A DNA stretch of 64,000 nt. It comes from Streptomyces hygroscopicus. GTDB taxonomy: Bacteria > Actinomycetota > Actinomycetes > Streptomycetales > Streptomycetaceae. The stretch lies in assembly GCA_002021875.1 (NCBI GenBank), contig CP018627.1:2294001-2358000 (forward strand), given 5' to 3'. Below the pieces are notes generated by a model. It saw nothing but the letters and a program-made list of their open reading frames with translations, was not told where the DNA came from and made no database searches. Below are positions 1 through 9,321 of the stretch, one piece after another. Numbering within the stretch: the stretch's first letter is position 1; every line of letters begins with the position of its first letter. Position numbers and translations under genes: made by a program.

Positions 1-123
1 GGACAAGGACCGGCTGTCCGGGACAAGCGGCATCTGTTCCTCTGGCCGATGCGCGCCAGCAAGACTTCAACGAGCCGGAGCACACCAGCTCCAGCACAGA
101 TCTCATCGATCCAAGGGGGACAA

Positions 124-504
124 ATGAATCTTCGTCGATCTGTAGTCGGTGCCGCGATACTTGCCGCCGCTGTCGTGGGGGCCGTTGCTCCGGCGGCCAG
201 TGCGAGAACCATCACACCCGCCGGGGCCTTCGGCCCGTGTGGTCAGACGCGGGACGTCTACCTCAGCGGCGCCGAGGCACACTGGACCATCAACTGCGGT
301 TCGGGTAACAAGGTCACCGTCAACGGTTGGGTGAAGGACACCAACGGCCCCGACGACAACCAGTGCGCCCAGGTCTACGCGTACTTCCCCTACAGCGGGA
401 CAACCAAGTACAGCGCCCGAGCGTGTGGAAACGGCCAGACGGTCAACTTCGCACTCTCCGGCATGGGTACAAGCGCGGATGTCTATCTGCGTGAGATCGG
501 CTGA
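124..504 (+). CDS. Small secreted protein, function unknown
   Basis: 126 aa. The ATG at 124 is preferred over an in-frame ATG at 49 because a purine-rich AAGGGGG lies just upstream and the product then begins with a classic signal peptide: MNLRRS, a hydrophobic Ala/Val stretch, then an Ala-x-Ala site near residue 27. The mature part is about 99 aa with four Cys (GPCGQ, INCGS, NQCAQ, RACGN), so two disulfides are likely outside the cell. It resembles the many small secreted proteins of Streptomyces; I do not recognise a specific family. Confidence 0.8.
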   Translation: MNLRRSVVGAAILAAAVVGAVAPAASARTITPAGAFGPCGQTRDVYLSGAEAHWTINCGSGNKVTVNGWVKDTNGPDDNQCAQVYAYFPYSGTTKYSARACGNGQTVNFALSGMGTSADVYLREIG

Positions 505-654
505 CGCGTACAACGAGTAGGCACGTGGGCGAGGCCGCAGCTTGTAACTGTTGCGGCCTCGCCGTCGTGTCACCGTGCGAGGACGATGGTGATCTCTGTG
601 TCCGGGCATTCAGCCGCCAACTGTTCCAGGGCATCAGCCTCCACCAGATCGACC

Positions 655-1305
655 GACAGGCGCCTGGGAACGCCACTCCTGCGGCAACGGCGCGAAGGGG
701 CCGCGCGTCTATGACTGGGCAGCCGCCCAACTGCCCGCCATCGACGACTTCGACGGCGACCAGCCCACCCATCAACGATGGGCACTGGCTCGCCGCAGCC
801 TGGCCCGCCCGGAGGAGATCGCGTACTACCTCGCCTACGCACCGGATGGAACCGCCATCTCTGAGCTGGTACGCGTCGCCGGAACCCGCTGGGCGATCGA
901 GGAAGCCTTCCAGGCCGCGAAGAACGAGTGCGGACTGGACCAATACGAGGTCCGCCGGTATCCCGGCTGGTACCGGCACATCACCCTGGCCATGCTCGCC
1001 CACGCCTTCCTCGCCGCCATGGCCCCCGCTGCGGGGCCGGAAAAGGGGGCAGCAGAAACGCTTCCGGCGTCCTCGCACCGCTCACCGTGGCAGAAATCCG
1101 GCGACTCCCGGCAGCTGGCAGTCCCCCGTCGGCGCACCTTCAGCACACCGGCCACGCGATGAGCTGGTCCTGCTGGCGACGCCGGCACCAGGCCATCGCC
1201 CGCCGCTGCCACTACCGCCGCCGCACCCGACGTCACGAACTCACAACGTCTGACAGCACGTCAGGCAAGTACACTCACAGACACGCTCCTGACCAGCGGA
1301 AATAG
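655..1305 (+). pseudogene. IS701-family transposase, 3' remnant
   Basis: From about 665 one frame reads like the C-terminal half of an IS701-type DDE transposase: VYDWAAAQLP, RSLARPEEIAYYLAYAP, GTRWAIEEAFQAAKNECGLD and YPGWYRHITLAMLAHAFL. The E in WAIEE is the expected catalytic Glu. The frame then shifts near 1070, and APLTVAEIRRL and the basic HQAIARRCHYRRRTRRHEL tail continue in another frame. The 5' half is absent. An unrelated minus-strand reading frame (ending ITIVLAR at 570) abuts it on the left. A dead remnant. Confidence 0.75.
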
Positions 1306-1323
1306 CGATCTGCGACTGGAGTA

Positions 1324-2163
1324 CTAGGAGGCGATCTTGTGAGAGCTACGCCGCGCGGGGCGCGGTTCCAGGTCTGGGTAGGTCAAGGCGATCTGTCCGT
1401 TGCGAATGAGGCTAGTAGCTCGTGACGCGGCTTCACGGACCTCCGTAGCCAGCCACGCTCCGTGCTGCTGGAAGCGCGGCTTGGGGACGGAGACGGTGAA
1501 GGAACCGACGGGCGCGCCCACCCTGTCAAAGAAGGGGGCGGCCACACAGCAGACGTTCTCGGTGAATTCCTCAAGGTCAGTGGCGTAGCCGCGGCTGCGG
1601 ACCTTCGCCAGATCCATCATGAAACTGTCCCAGTCGGTAAGGGTACGGCAGGTGAGGGCCGCCGGTTCTGCACCGTCGAACATCGCCGTCACTGTCTCTT
1701 CCGGGAGGAACGCCAGCACAGCTTTGCATGACGCGCGGGCATGCATGAATCCGGTACAGCCAACATCGAGGTTGGGGATCAGGACGGTGTTCGGCCCGGG
1801 GAGGAAATGCTGAAGGAAGAGGCGGTCGTGGTACCAGCCGGTCATGTACGACGTCTCCTGGGACCGGTGATGCAGCCGGGTGAGAACCATCACCAGTTCG
1901 ACAGCTGGTCCCGAACGCCGCTGCAGGTGTCTGCTGAGCGAGGCGGCTTTCGGGCCGACGTCGTACCGGCCGTCCGGGAGGCGTACGACGTACTCACCAG
2001 CTTTCAGGGTGCGCAGCAGGTGGTAGCAGGTGCCGATCTTGATGCCCAGCTGACGGCTGAGCGTCTTGGCGGTGGCCGAGCTCTCGCCTGCGGCGATCGC
2101 CTCCAAGATCTGCAGTCCCCGGTTAAGCGTCCGAAGTACTGTCGTTTCGTTCGGCTCTGGCAT
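1324..2163 (-). CDS. IclR-family transcriptional regulator
   Basis: 279 aa from the ATG at 2163, chosen because GAGG lies 6 nt upstream; in-frame starts further up have no ribosome binding site. Residues about 5-70 form the winged helix (TVLRTLNRGLQILEAIAAG, then TAKTLSRQLGIKIGTCYHLLRTL and the wing YVVRLPDGRYDVGP). The rest is the IclR effector-binding domain, with GCTGFMHARASCKAVLAFLP and a C-terminal AAPFFDR-GAPVGSFTVSVP. IclR proteins usually control catabolic genes in response to small acids. No intact target gene adjoins it; the GntR gene upstream is broken. A palindromic site at 2308-2325 lies about 145 bp upstream. Confidence 0.9.
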   Translation of the reverse strand: MPEPNETTVLRTLNRGLQILEAIAAGESSATAKTLSRQLGIKIGTCYHLLRTLKAGEYVVRLPDGRYDVGPKAASLSRHLQRRSGPAVELVMVLTRLHHRSQETSYMTGWYHDRLFLQHFLPGPNTVLIPNLDVGCTGFMHARASCKAVLAFLPEETVTAMFDGAEPAALTCRTLTDWDSFMMDLAKVRSRGYATDLEEFTENVCCVAAPFFDRVGAPVGSFTVSVPKPRFQQHGAWLATEVREAASRATSLIRNGQIALTYPDLEPRPARRSSHKIAS

Positions 2164-2307
2164 ATCCGACCTCACCACTTCGGTCCCGATCCATACGGGA
2201 CGGTGTCCCAGGAGAAGGCAATGGAACATCCGCCTCCTGGATCCACGTCTTGCTCGGTCTCATACAGTGCTGGCTGGTTTCGTTCGCCAGGGGCAGGTCG
2301 GGACAGG

Positions 2308-2325
2308 ATTTCGACTATGTGAAAA
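2308..2325. promoter_or_regulatory. Candidate operator upstream of the IclR gene
   Basis: The 18 bases read ATTTCGACTATGTGAAAA, an imperfect inverted repeat (TTTCG and TGAAA around ACTATG). Nearly the same site is at 22241-22258 (ATTTCAACTATCTGAAAA) and a weaker one at 31623-31640, each upstream of a metabolic gene. Spacing and symmetry suit an IclR-type operator, but the regulator is inferred. Confidence 0.35.
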
Positions 2326-2386
2326 ACATGTCCCCCAGCCCGCGCGCCCCATCTCGCAACGACGCCCGGACCGGCGGGGGTGATGT

Positions 2387-3015
2387 TCAGTCCTGATGGT
2401 TGGAGAAAAGTTCGGGGTGGGTCGCCAGCGTCCTGCGTGTCCTCCGGATGTACCCAACCAGGTATCGTTCGGCATCGGCTGTATCCGCCTGCTTGGTCGC
2501 GTTGATGATCAGATGGTGCTCTTAATTATGACCTTCCATCCGGCATCGTCAATGATCCGCGCGAATGCCCGGCGGTAGTGTTGAGTGGTGTTCCGGTACC
2601 TCTGGACCATTGTGGTCAGCTGCTGGATCGGGCAGCCTGCGCAGGTGGCGAGGTGTAGTTCACGGTCGAGACTCAGGAAGACGTCGACATCCGTAGTGCG
2701 CTCGATCCCGTCCTGGATCTCCTCCAGCTTGAGCACATCGGCCCCTGTGAGGTGCGGGATGCTCTCCGCCAGCGCCAGGTGCTCGAGGCGATCACGCATC
2801 TTGTAGATGCCTTCGCACTCAGCCATGTCCAGCTTCGATATCCATGCCCCGCTGGTGGCCTTCAGCACGACCAGCCCTTCCGTCCCCAGCCTGCGCATTG
2901 CCTCGCGTACTGGCAGTCGGCTGGCCTGGAGCGATGTGGCGATCTCCTCTTGCATGATGCGGGCGTCTGAGGCGAGATCGCCTGTCAGGATCGAACATCG
3001 CAGATGATCCGCCAC
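2387..3015 (-). pseudogene. GntR-family (FCD) regulator, frameshifted
   Basis: From the GTG at 3015 the frame encodes a GntR winged helix (IMQEEIATSLQASRLPVREAMRRLGTEGL) and most of an FCD effector domain (RDRLEHLALAESIPHL, LDRELHLATCAG, RYRNTTQHYRRAFARI). It then leaves frame at about 2520, after GWKVIIK. A one-base change restores the expected ending EHHLIINATKQADTADAERYLVGYIRR, which runs to a stop at 2387. A single small indel therefore inactivates an otherwise complete gene. Upstream sequence (VPRTASQRVADHLR) is also in frame, so the true start may lie before the GTG. Confidence 0.8.
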
Positions 3016-3405
3016 GCGCTGGCTGGCGGTGCGGGGGACGGCCAGGTCGTTCGCTGTGCGTCCGCATGCCTGCTCTCATCACGCCCCACGGACTTCATGG
3101 GGTGGGGCCGGAATACGAGCGAAACGTGCCACGTCCTCGTTTCACCGCTGGTAGAGGCCAGCGCGGGTTGCCTTGATTAGTGCGTGTTTCTGATCCTGGG
3201 CTGCCCTGTGTCGACGATCATGCATTTCCCCAGCAAGAGTGGTTTGAAGATCACGTAATTCCCCAGGCCGAATCCTCCTGAGTGGCCACGGGTAGCGCGG
3301 AGGCCGGGACTGATGGACCCGGTCGTCGCGGAGGCGGTTTGAGTCCGTCCGTCTCGTTGTTCGGAAGGCTGATGGGCAGCCCGGATGGCGAGGAGAACGT
3401 TCGTC
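3016..3405. other. Intergenic region before the IS21 element
   Basis: No convincing gene. It holds the end of the GntR upstream region and, from about 3209, the left end of the IS21-type element. I see no other structure. Confidence 0.5.
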
Positions 3406-4971
3406 ATGGTCGACATCACCGAGATCTACATCCACTGGTACGCGGGGCGGTCGAAGAGCGCGCTGGCCTCCTCGCTGGGCGTGGATCGCAAGACGGTCAG
3501 GAAGTATCTAGCGCCGGCGGAAGCGGCCGGGATCATCCCGGGCGGGCCACCGATGAGCGAGGCCGACTGGTCGAAGCGGATCAAGGAGTGGTTTCCGGGG
3601 CTGGTCGACAAGCGGCTGCGGCAGGTGACCTGGCCGGAGATCGACAGGCACCGCGACTACATCAAGAGCCTGCTGGGGACCGTGACGGTGTCCACGATCC
3701 ACCAGCGGCTCCGGGACGAGGAGAAGCTGCAGGTGTCGATCTCCTCCTTCCGGCGGTGGGTGCATGCCACGCTGCCGGACGAGGTGGCAAGGTCGCAGGT
3801 CACGGTATTGCGTGAGGATGTCGTGCCCGGCGAGGAAGCCCAGATCGACTATGGCTTTCTGGGCCAGTGGACCGATCCGCGCACCGGCAGGCGGCATCGG
3901 GTCTGGGCGTTCGTGATGGTGTTGCCGTGCTCTCGGCACATGTTCGTGCGGCCGGTCCTGCACATGAACCAGCACAACTGGACCGAGGCTCACGTCACCG
4001 CGTTCCACTTCTTCGGTGGCGTCCCGCGACGATTGGTGCCGGACAACCTGAAGACCGGGGTCGACAAGCCCGACCTCTACGACCCGAAGATCAACAAGTC
4101 GTATGCCGAACTCGCCACGCCTTACGGCGCGTTGGTGGACCCAGCACGGGCTCTGAAGCCGAAGGACAAGCCGCGGGTTGAGCGGCCCATGCCCTATGTC
4201 CGCGACTCGTTCTGGCGGGGACGGGAGTTCACCTCGCTCGAGCACATGCAGGCCGAGGCGGTCATCTGGAGCCAGCAGGTCGCCGGCCGACGACAGTGCC
4301 GGCCGCTGGACGGCGCCGCACCTGCCACGGTGTTCGAGGCGCTGGAGGCCGCTGAGCTGCTGCCGTTGCCGCAGACCCCGTTCGTGCTGGCCCGCTGGTC
4401 GACCGCCACAGTCGGCCATGACATTCACATCAAGGTCGGCCGCGCTCTCTACTCGGTCCCCTGGAAACTGATCGGGCGGAAGGTCGACGTCCGCTCCACC
4501 GCGACCATGGTCCAAGTCTTCCGCGACGGCGAGCTTGTGAAGACCCATGCGGCCCTTGAACAGGGAAAACGCACCGACAGGCACGACTACCCGCCCGAGA
4601 AGATCGCCTTCCAGATGCGAACTCCCGCCTGGTGTCGCACGCAGGCGTCCGAGGTCGGCGACGCCTGCCGCGAGCTGGTCGACCACCTTCTGGAAGTCAA
4701 CGCTCTCTACCGCCTCCGAGCCGCCCAGGGGGTGCTCGGACTACGCAAGAAGTTCAGCGACACACGTCTCGAGGCCGCCTGCTCCAAGGCAATCACGGTC
4801 GGCGACCCCTCCTACCGGACGGTCAAGGGCATCCTCATCGCCGGGACCGAGACCGAACCCGAACCCGAGGCCAGCGGCGACGCGGGCGCCTCAGCCTTCC
4901 TCCACGGACCGGCCCAAACTGTTCGCCCCCACCGCCATGGCCCCGTCCATCACGGACGACCACCACCATAG
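3406..4971 (+). CDS. istA: IS21-family transposase IstA
   Basis: 521 aa from the ATG at 3406, which follows GAGGAGAACG; an ATG at 3385 is also possible. The N-terminus is a helix-turn-helix (SKSALASSLGVDRKTVRKYL). The DDE integrase core follows with QIDYGFLG, RRLVPDNLKTGV and KPRVERPMPYVRDSFW. The C-terminal beta-barrel part (YSVPWKLIGRKVDVRSTATMVQV) is present. It acts with the ATPase IstB in cut-and-paste or circle-mediated transposition. IstA itself looks intact; its partner gene, 33 bp downstream, is not. Confidence 0.92.
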   Translation: MVDITEIYIHWYAGRSKSALASSLGVDRKTVRKYLAPAEAAGIIPGGPPMSEADWSKRIKEWFPGLVDKRLRQVTWPEIDRHRDYIKSLLGTVTVSTIHQRLRDEEKLQVSISSFRRWVHATLPDEVARSQVTVLREDVVPGEEAQIDYGFLGQWTDPRTGRRHRVWAFVMVLPCSRHMFVRPVLHMNQHNWTEAHVTAFHFFGGVPRRLVPDNLKTGVDKPDLYDPKINKSYAELATPYGALVDPARALKPKDKPRVERPMPYVRDSFWRGREFTSLEHMQAEAVIWSQQVAGRRQCRPLDGAAPATVFEALEAAELLPLPQTPFVLARWSTATVGHDIHIKVGRALYSVPWKLIGRKVDVRSTATMVQVFRDGELVKTHAALEQGKRTDRHDYPPEKIAFQMRTPAWCRTQASEVGDACRELVDHLLEVNALYRLRAAQGVLGLRKKFSDTRLEAACSKAITVGDPSYRTVKGILIAGTETEPEPEASGDAGASAFLHGPAQTVRPHRHGPVHHGRPPP

Positions 4972-5004
4972 CCAGGACCACGACGACGCAGAGGTGGAAG
5001 CCTG

Positions 5005-5776
5005 ATGAGCGTGATGGACACCGCCCTGCGCGAGTCGCTGAAGACCTTGCGGCTGTCCGGGATGCTGGAAACCCTCGACGCTCGCCTGATCCAAGCACAC
5101 GGCGGCGCTCGGGCACCTCGACTTTCTGCAGGTCCTCTGCCAGGACGAGATCACCCGTCGGGAGACCGTCGCCTTCCAACGACGCCTCCGACGGGCCAAG
5201 TTCGAACAGCAGGTCACCCTGGAGGAGTTCGACTTCGCCGCGTCCTCCAAGCTGCCCGCAGCCCAGATCCGCGACCTGGGAGCCCTGCGCTGGCTGCATG
5301 CTGGCGAGTCTGTGATCCTCTTCGGTCCCGTCGGCGTTGGCAAGACCCATATCGCCCAGGCCCTGGGCCACCTCGCCATCCGGCAGGGCGCCCACGTCCG
5401 CTTCGCCAAGACCACCCGTGTCCTCGCTGACCTGGCCGGAGGCCACGCCGACCGCACCTGGGACAAGCGTCTACGCGAACTCGTCCGGTTCGACGTCCTC
5501 ATTCTCGACGACTTCGCCATGCGGCAGCTGAACGCCACCCAGGCCGACGACCTCTACGAACTTGTCTCCGCACGTCAAGGGCGATCTCTGATCATCTCCA
5601 GCAACCGATCGCCCAGCGACTGGTATCCCCTCTTCCCCAACCCCGTCGTCGCCGAGTCTCTCCTCGACCGCGTGATCAACACCAGCCACCAGGTCATCAT
5701 GAACGGCCCCAGCTACCGGCCGAACAAACGCCCGAAGAATCTGACAGCCAAGCCGACCGGACCAACAGTCAAATAG
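5005..5776 (+). pseudogene. istB: IS21 helper ATPase IstB, frameshifted
   Basis: The start MSVMDTALRESLKTLRLSGMLETL is typical of IstB. The frame is lost at about 5095-5100; the expected GHLDFLQVLCQDEITRRE and the rest run in the next frame to the stop at 5776. The AAA+ parts are in that second frame: Walker A GPVGVGKT and Walker B VLILDDFAM, then SSNRSPSDWYPLF. The two frames together account for a full-length IstB (about 255 aa). I know of no programmed frameshift at this point in the family, so I call it broken. Confidence 0.85.
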
Positions 5777-5783
5777 ACGTCAC

Positions 5784-5815
5784 CTCCGGGGCTGAGAACC
5801 TACTCAGCCCCGGAG
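5784..5815 (+). terminator. Hairpin downstream of istB
   Basis: A perfect 13-bp inverted repeat, CTCCGGGGCTGAG and CTCAGCCCCGGAG, with the 6-nt loop AACCTA, 8 bp after the istB stop. There is no T-tract, which is common for Streptomyces terminators. It lies inside the element's right end. Confidence 0.75.
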
Positions 5816-5887
5816 AAGTCATCGATCGTTCACACCCGCACTGCTCGGGTCTCAGCCAGCTGGTCACTGCTATGCCCCGGTAGATCG

Positions 5888-6265
5888 TCACGGGAAGTCG
5901 TCCTGCTCCACCAGCTGCCCCAGCCCCAGAGCCAGAGCCTCGTGCACGGCTCGGGGTAGCCCATAGGTGTCGGTGTAGCCGCGGCACATCGCTGGCTGTA
6001 CGCCGATCGGCGCCCAGTCGGGCAGAGTGCGGTGACACACCACATGTCCTTCAGCTTCCCGTGCCTCCGCGAGAAAGCCGCGGAGCCGGGCCGGTGGGAT
6101 GGGGAGGCGACGCTCGGCGGGATTGAGGATGCAGGTCTTGCAGCGGTCGGCCAGGATCCGGATCTGGCCGGTCTGCGGGTCAGCGACGGACTCAGCCGCC
6201 GCGTCGGACTCACCCACCACCTCCACGTGAGGGCTCGGCTCCATGCCCCAGCATCCCTTCGTCAT
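5888..6265 (-). CDS. Cys-containing hypothetical protein
   Basis: About 125 aa from the ATG at 6265; a GTG at 6334 and an ATG at 6244 are alternatives and none has a strong ribosome binding site. The core has RCKTCILNP, then a PPARLRGFLAEA helix, VVCHRTLPDWAP and PAMCRGYTDTYG. The four spaced Cys/His positions suggest a small metal-binding domain. I recall similar short proteins in actinophages and mobile regions but cannot name the family. No operon partner. Confidence 0.55.
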   Translation of the reverse strand: MTKGCWGMEPSPHVEVVGESDAAAESVADPQTGQIRILADRCKTCILNPAERRLPIPPARLRGFLAEAREAEGHVVCHRTLPDWAPIGVQPAMCRGYTDTYGLPRAVHEALALGLGQLVEQDDFP

Positions 6266-6550
6266 CGATGTGTTCGTACAGTACTCGCCACCCCCGGTCG
6301 CGTTTCGGAGATTCGTACACTGGCCTCGATACACCCCGAGGCGCTGGGGAATTACCTGAACTCAGCCCTGGGGAGTTACGAGACCGTCCACACCCTGGTC
6401 ATCTGACCGAACGGGGCACCGACGAGGGGGAAACACGAGCAGACGACGGGGCCGTCCCCGACATGCTGTGCGCGAGGCAGTTGAGCCGCTGGTCTGACTC
6501 TTCAGCCGCATTTGGGCAGATGTCAGTCCTGATCACTAGGCTCCGAGCCC

Positions 6551-7138
6551 ATGACCTATGTCTTTGATGTCTTCACAGAACCGCGGCGCGGCAACGTCCT
6601 CACCGGCAGCGTGACGTACCGGGACCCTGACAACTACGGGTTCTCCCAGGGGCCCGTGTTCGGGCTCCAACTCATCATGTCCGGCTGGGAGGAGCTTTGC
6701 GACTTCGGCTTCGCCCGCCCGGGGGCAGTCTCCGCAGCGACGGAGGCCGAGTTCAAGGAGCTTTTCGAGCTGGACAGCGGCCCATGGGTGCGTGTTGACG
6801 AGGAGGGCTATTTGCTGGAGGAGAGCTCCACCCAGGTGCGCATACCTCGTGTCAAGGCGGAGGAGTTTTACCAAGGCCAGCTCCACCCCGAGCGCGGGCG
6901 GCGCTTCTCGAACGGCACCCACTACATTGAACTGACTCCTCAGCCGGACGAGTTCGCCCGTCGTGCTACTGAGATCATCGTCTCCTGGAATATCCGCGAG
7001 GACGACTCCACTGAGGTGGAGGACGGCGAGGGGTCGTCCGCCGACTTCACCCTCGAGGTGAGCGACCCCCGCTATCTGGAGCACTTCGCCCAGAGTGAGT
7101 ACTTCCAGACCGTCTTCACGGGCCTCCTCCCCTCGTAG
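6551..7138 (+). CDS. Hypothetical protein, 195 aa
   Basis: An acidic soluble protein without signal peptide or membrane segment. It starts MTYVFDVFTEPRRGNVLTG and contains an acidic insert (DDSTEVEDGEGSS) near residue 160. No family recognised. It stands alone between small orphan genes and a transposase fragment. Its size and acidity would fit an orphan immunity protein, but nothing in the sequence proves that. Confidence 0.6.
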   Translation: MTYVFDVFTEPRRGNVLTGSVTYRDPDNYGFSQGPVFGLQLIMSGWEELCDFGFARPGAVSAATEAEFKELFELDSGPWVRVDEEGYLLEESSTQVRIPRVKAEEFYQGQLHPERGRRFSNGTHYIELTPQPDEFARRATEIIVSWNIREDDSTEVEDGEGSSADFTLEVSDPRYLEHFAQSEYFQTVFTGLLPS

Positions 7139-7223
7139 GTTCGACCAGCCCCTATTTCACCGTCGTCCGGCGGCCTTCTGGCCTGCCGGACTTCGCGTCG
7201 GGCACCGAGTAGCAGAAGCGCTG

Positions 7224-7503
7224 TCAGGGGCCGGCTGGCGCTGGTTTCCTCGGCCAGCTGGGGGTGGCGCCTTTCCGGGCCAGGCGCCTGGTCATGAGGG
7301 TGATGGCGGCCCAGGTGATCAGCGTCTCGGAGTGCTGGATGAGCCGTTCGTAGTCCCTCGCGTGGCGGCGGGCGTGCATCATCCACGCAAGGCTGCGTTC
7401 GACGACCCACCGGCGGGGCAGCACGACGAAGCCGGACGCGTCCTTGGGACGGCTGACCGGCTTGACGATGAGGTTGAGATGCCGTTTCGCCCAGTCGACG
7501 AGC
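7224..7503 (-). pseudogene. IS5-family transposase, C-terminal fragment
   Basis: About 90 codons match the end of an IS5-type DDE transposase: VDWAKRHLNLIVKPVSRP, FVVLPRRWVVERSLAWMMHARR with the catalytic Glu in VVERS, then RDYERLIQHSETLITWAAITLMTRRL. Everything upstream of about 7503 in this frame is unrelated, so it is a 3' stub. Confidence 0.75.
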
Positions 7504-7609
7504 TTTCCGGGTGGCGGGCCGGGTCGCCGCGACCTGCACGGTGACGGTGAGCCCGTCCGCTGCCAGCCCGACACTGCCGCTGCCGGTCGAGGTGGCCAGG
7601 CGCAGCAGC

Positions 7610-8444
7610 GTGGGTTTGGGCTTGCCCTCGGGGGTCAGCTCGACGCCGAATGCCAACGGGTCGGCGAGGGCGGCCGGTTCGTCGTCCACGGCCGCCACGG
7701 CGAGCTCCCTGGAGTTCACCGGAGGGTCGCGGTGCGGCCCCCGCCGAGCAGGACGCGCATCGGCAGCGCGGGTCCGACGAGCGCGGCCGCATCGGGCGGG
7801 GCGCCGGCGCCGGCACCGGTCAGGGCCAGCGCGCCCACGACATGACCGGTGTCGGCCAGGTACACCACGGAAAGAGCCAGCGTCAGCCACCGCCGTTCAT
7901 TGCCGCGACCGTTGCCAGGACGAGGAAGTCGACGGCTCCGGGCCGTTCGACGACCGTGGCCGAGCTGGGGATCGGTACGGCGAACCGACTGGGCGACCCC
8001 AACCACCTGGGCGGACGCCGCACGGTCACGCTGGCCGATGACGGTCTGCCACTGGCTGAACGCGACGCCGGTGGCGACCAGGGCGAGTACCAGCATTCCG
8101 ACGAGAGTGATGTTGATGCGTCGGGTGCGGCGCAGGGCCGACTGCTGATGCTGTCGGCTGGCTTCCAGGAGCGAGGTGATGTCGGTCGGGAGAGAGCGTT
8201 GATCTGCCCATTCCTCTCCTTCTGCGAGGAGGGAGCCGTCCAGTAGGTCGCCGGGAAGGCCGCTGTGCTCGTGTCGGGCTTGCTGTTCGGTGGCGCGCTG
8301 GAGCCAGACCTGGAACTGGTGGTCCTTGGCGACCCAGTCACGCAGGTCGGCCCAGCCGCGGATGAGAGCGTCGTGGATGAGCTCCGCCAGGCAGGGCGCG
8401 TACGCAGGCGCGATGGACATCGGAGAAGATGGAGCGACGAGCAC
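7610..8444 (-). pseudogene. STAND-type NTPase/WD40 protein fragment and unassigned coding debris
   Basis: Between about 8410 and 7980 the minus strand reads LAELIHDALIRGWADLRDWV, a DLLDGSLLAEGEEWADQR stretch, an RRTRRINI basic patch, one membrane helix (LVGMLVLALVATGVAF) and QRDRAASAQVVGVAQSVRRTDPQL. This is the usual linker between the nSTAND1 ATPase and the WD40 propeller of large Streptomyces signalling proteins. The ATPase and propeller are both missing. Nearer to 7610, open frames such as YLADTGHVVGALALTG and SRELAVAAVDDEPAALADPLAF look protein-like, but switch frame and cannot be assigned. Confidence 0.6.
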
Positions 8445-8535
8445 GGCACCCTTGCAGATCGTGAAGCGTGACGAACTCCATGATCCACAAGCGCCGTGCT
8501 CGTTTCACGTCCAGGCGCCACCGATGATCACCGGA

Positions 8536-8595
8536 TCAAACCAAATCTCCCGAGGACACTCCGGGGCCCTGGGGGATGTCGGCGTAGCGGGTCAC
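8536..8595 (-). pseudogene. Stub of the MTRYADIP gene, copy 3
   Basis: A GTG start overlaps the stop of the preceding gene by 4 nt. The first eight codons read MTRYADIP as in the copies at 33828 and 41361, then the sequence diverges (QGPGVSSGDLV) to a stop at 8536. This is the 5' tip of the same gene, cut after 24 bases. Confidence 0.6.
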
Positions 8596-9185
8596 TCGGC
8601 ATCACCGATTCCGGATACATCGAACGCTTCCATCAAACTGCGTGCAGTTGTTCTGACCTGAACATCTTCATCCTGTTCCGAGACTGCTTCCAAGAGCTCC
8701 CGGAAAGGCGCCCATTCAGCGTAGCCAATTGCCAGTACCCCGTACAGGCGGACGGAATCAATGAACAGTCGTGAGTAACGATTATCCAGTTTAGCGGGAG
8801 CGCCAATGCCAGCTCGCACCAGGGCCGTCGCCTGACCTCTCGAACTGGGCGCCGATGTCACCGCGTCCAGGAGGTCTTGATCGGTATACACGTCCAAGCC
8901 TCCTTCAATAATACGCGACATAAGCTGACTCAGATCCTTGCTGTACTCGCTGACCATGACAGCGTAGGAGATCCCGAGTCCCGCGTCTTCCATGTAGTTG
9001 AGCACGATGCCAGAATCCACTTGCCAGATCACCTGCCTGGGCCTTCTCGACTCAGGCTCAGCCGACACCTCTCCGAGTCGTTGCCATCCAAGCGACTCGA
9101 CGAGTTCCGCAACTTCCGATTCTGCTGGATAACGGCGGAGAACAAACCGACGGGAGCGATATCCAGGAACTGGCGTCAGTGTCAC
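8592..9185 (-). CDS. Immunity-like hypothetical protein, paralogue of 33232-33828
   Basis: 197 aa from a GTG. It aligns by eye with the 198-aa product at 33232: YRSRRFVLRRYPAES against IRSRRLVLSEINPDA, ESLGWQRL against RQLGWPLQ, RPRQVIWQVDSGIVLNYMED against TPRQIVWGVGPAITLQYQED, and LVRAGIGAPAKLDNRYSRLF against IHRLGLGAPRQFDEDVYACI. No signal or membrane segment. Both paralogues are followed at once by a gene starting MTRYADIP, so a conserved gene pair is clear. A role as immunity protein for a toxin is inferred from context. IS6 has inserted 43 bp upstream and removed whatever preceded it. Confidence 0.7.
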   Translation of the reverse strand: MTLTPVPGYRSRRFVLRRYPAESEVAELVESLGWQRLGEVSAEPESRRPRQVIWQVDSGIVLNYMEDAGLGISYAVMVSEYSKDLSQLMSRIIEGGLDVYTDQDLLDAVTSAPSSRGQATALVRAGIGAPAKLDNRYSRLFIDSVRLYGVLAIGYAEWAPFRELLEAVSEQDEDVQVRTTARSLMEAFDVSGIGDAE

Positions 9186-9321
9186 TACTTAGCCCTCGCT
9201 TTTCTTTGACTTCGGCATCTATGAGAACGGCACTGTCACATTGGCTGGCCCGTGGGATGATCTTCGGGTTGATCGTGGTGGAGGGGGTTGTCCGTGGGGG
9301 ACGCGTCACCGTCGTACAAGG

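Larger units (their letters stand above)
3209..5834 (+). mobile_element. IS21-family insertion sequence
   Basis: istA and istB are in the usual order and the length (about 2.6 kb) is right for IS21. The candidate ends are TGTCGACGATC at 3209 and, on the other strand, TGTGAACGATC ending at 5834 (9 of 11 matches), starting with TGT as IS21 ends do. No clean target duplication is visible. IstB is frameshifted, so the element is probably not autonomous. Confidence 0.6.

Noticed and set aside
443..1236. Long minus-strand frames over the IS701 remnant
   Set aside because: Arg/Gly-rich antisense of a recognisable transposase; the high GC makes such frames open by chance. A short tail ending ITIVLAR (570-655) may be real but is unidentifiable.
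3508..4686. 392-codon minus-strand frame inside istA
   Set aside because: Antisense shadow of a well-supported transposase gene with no protein motifs.
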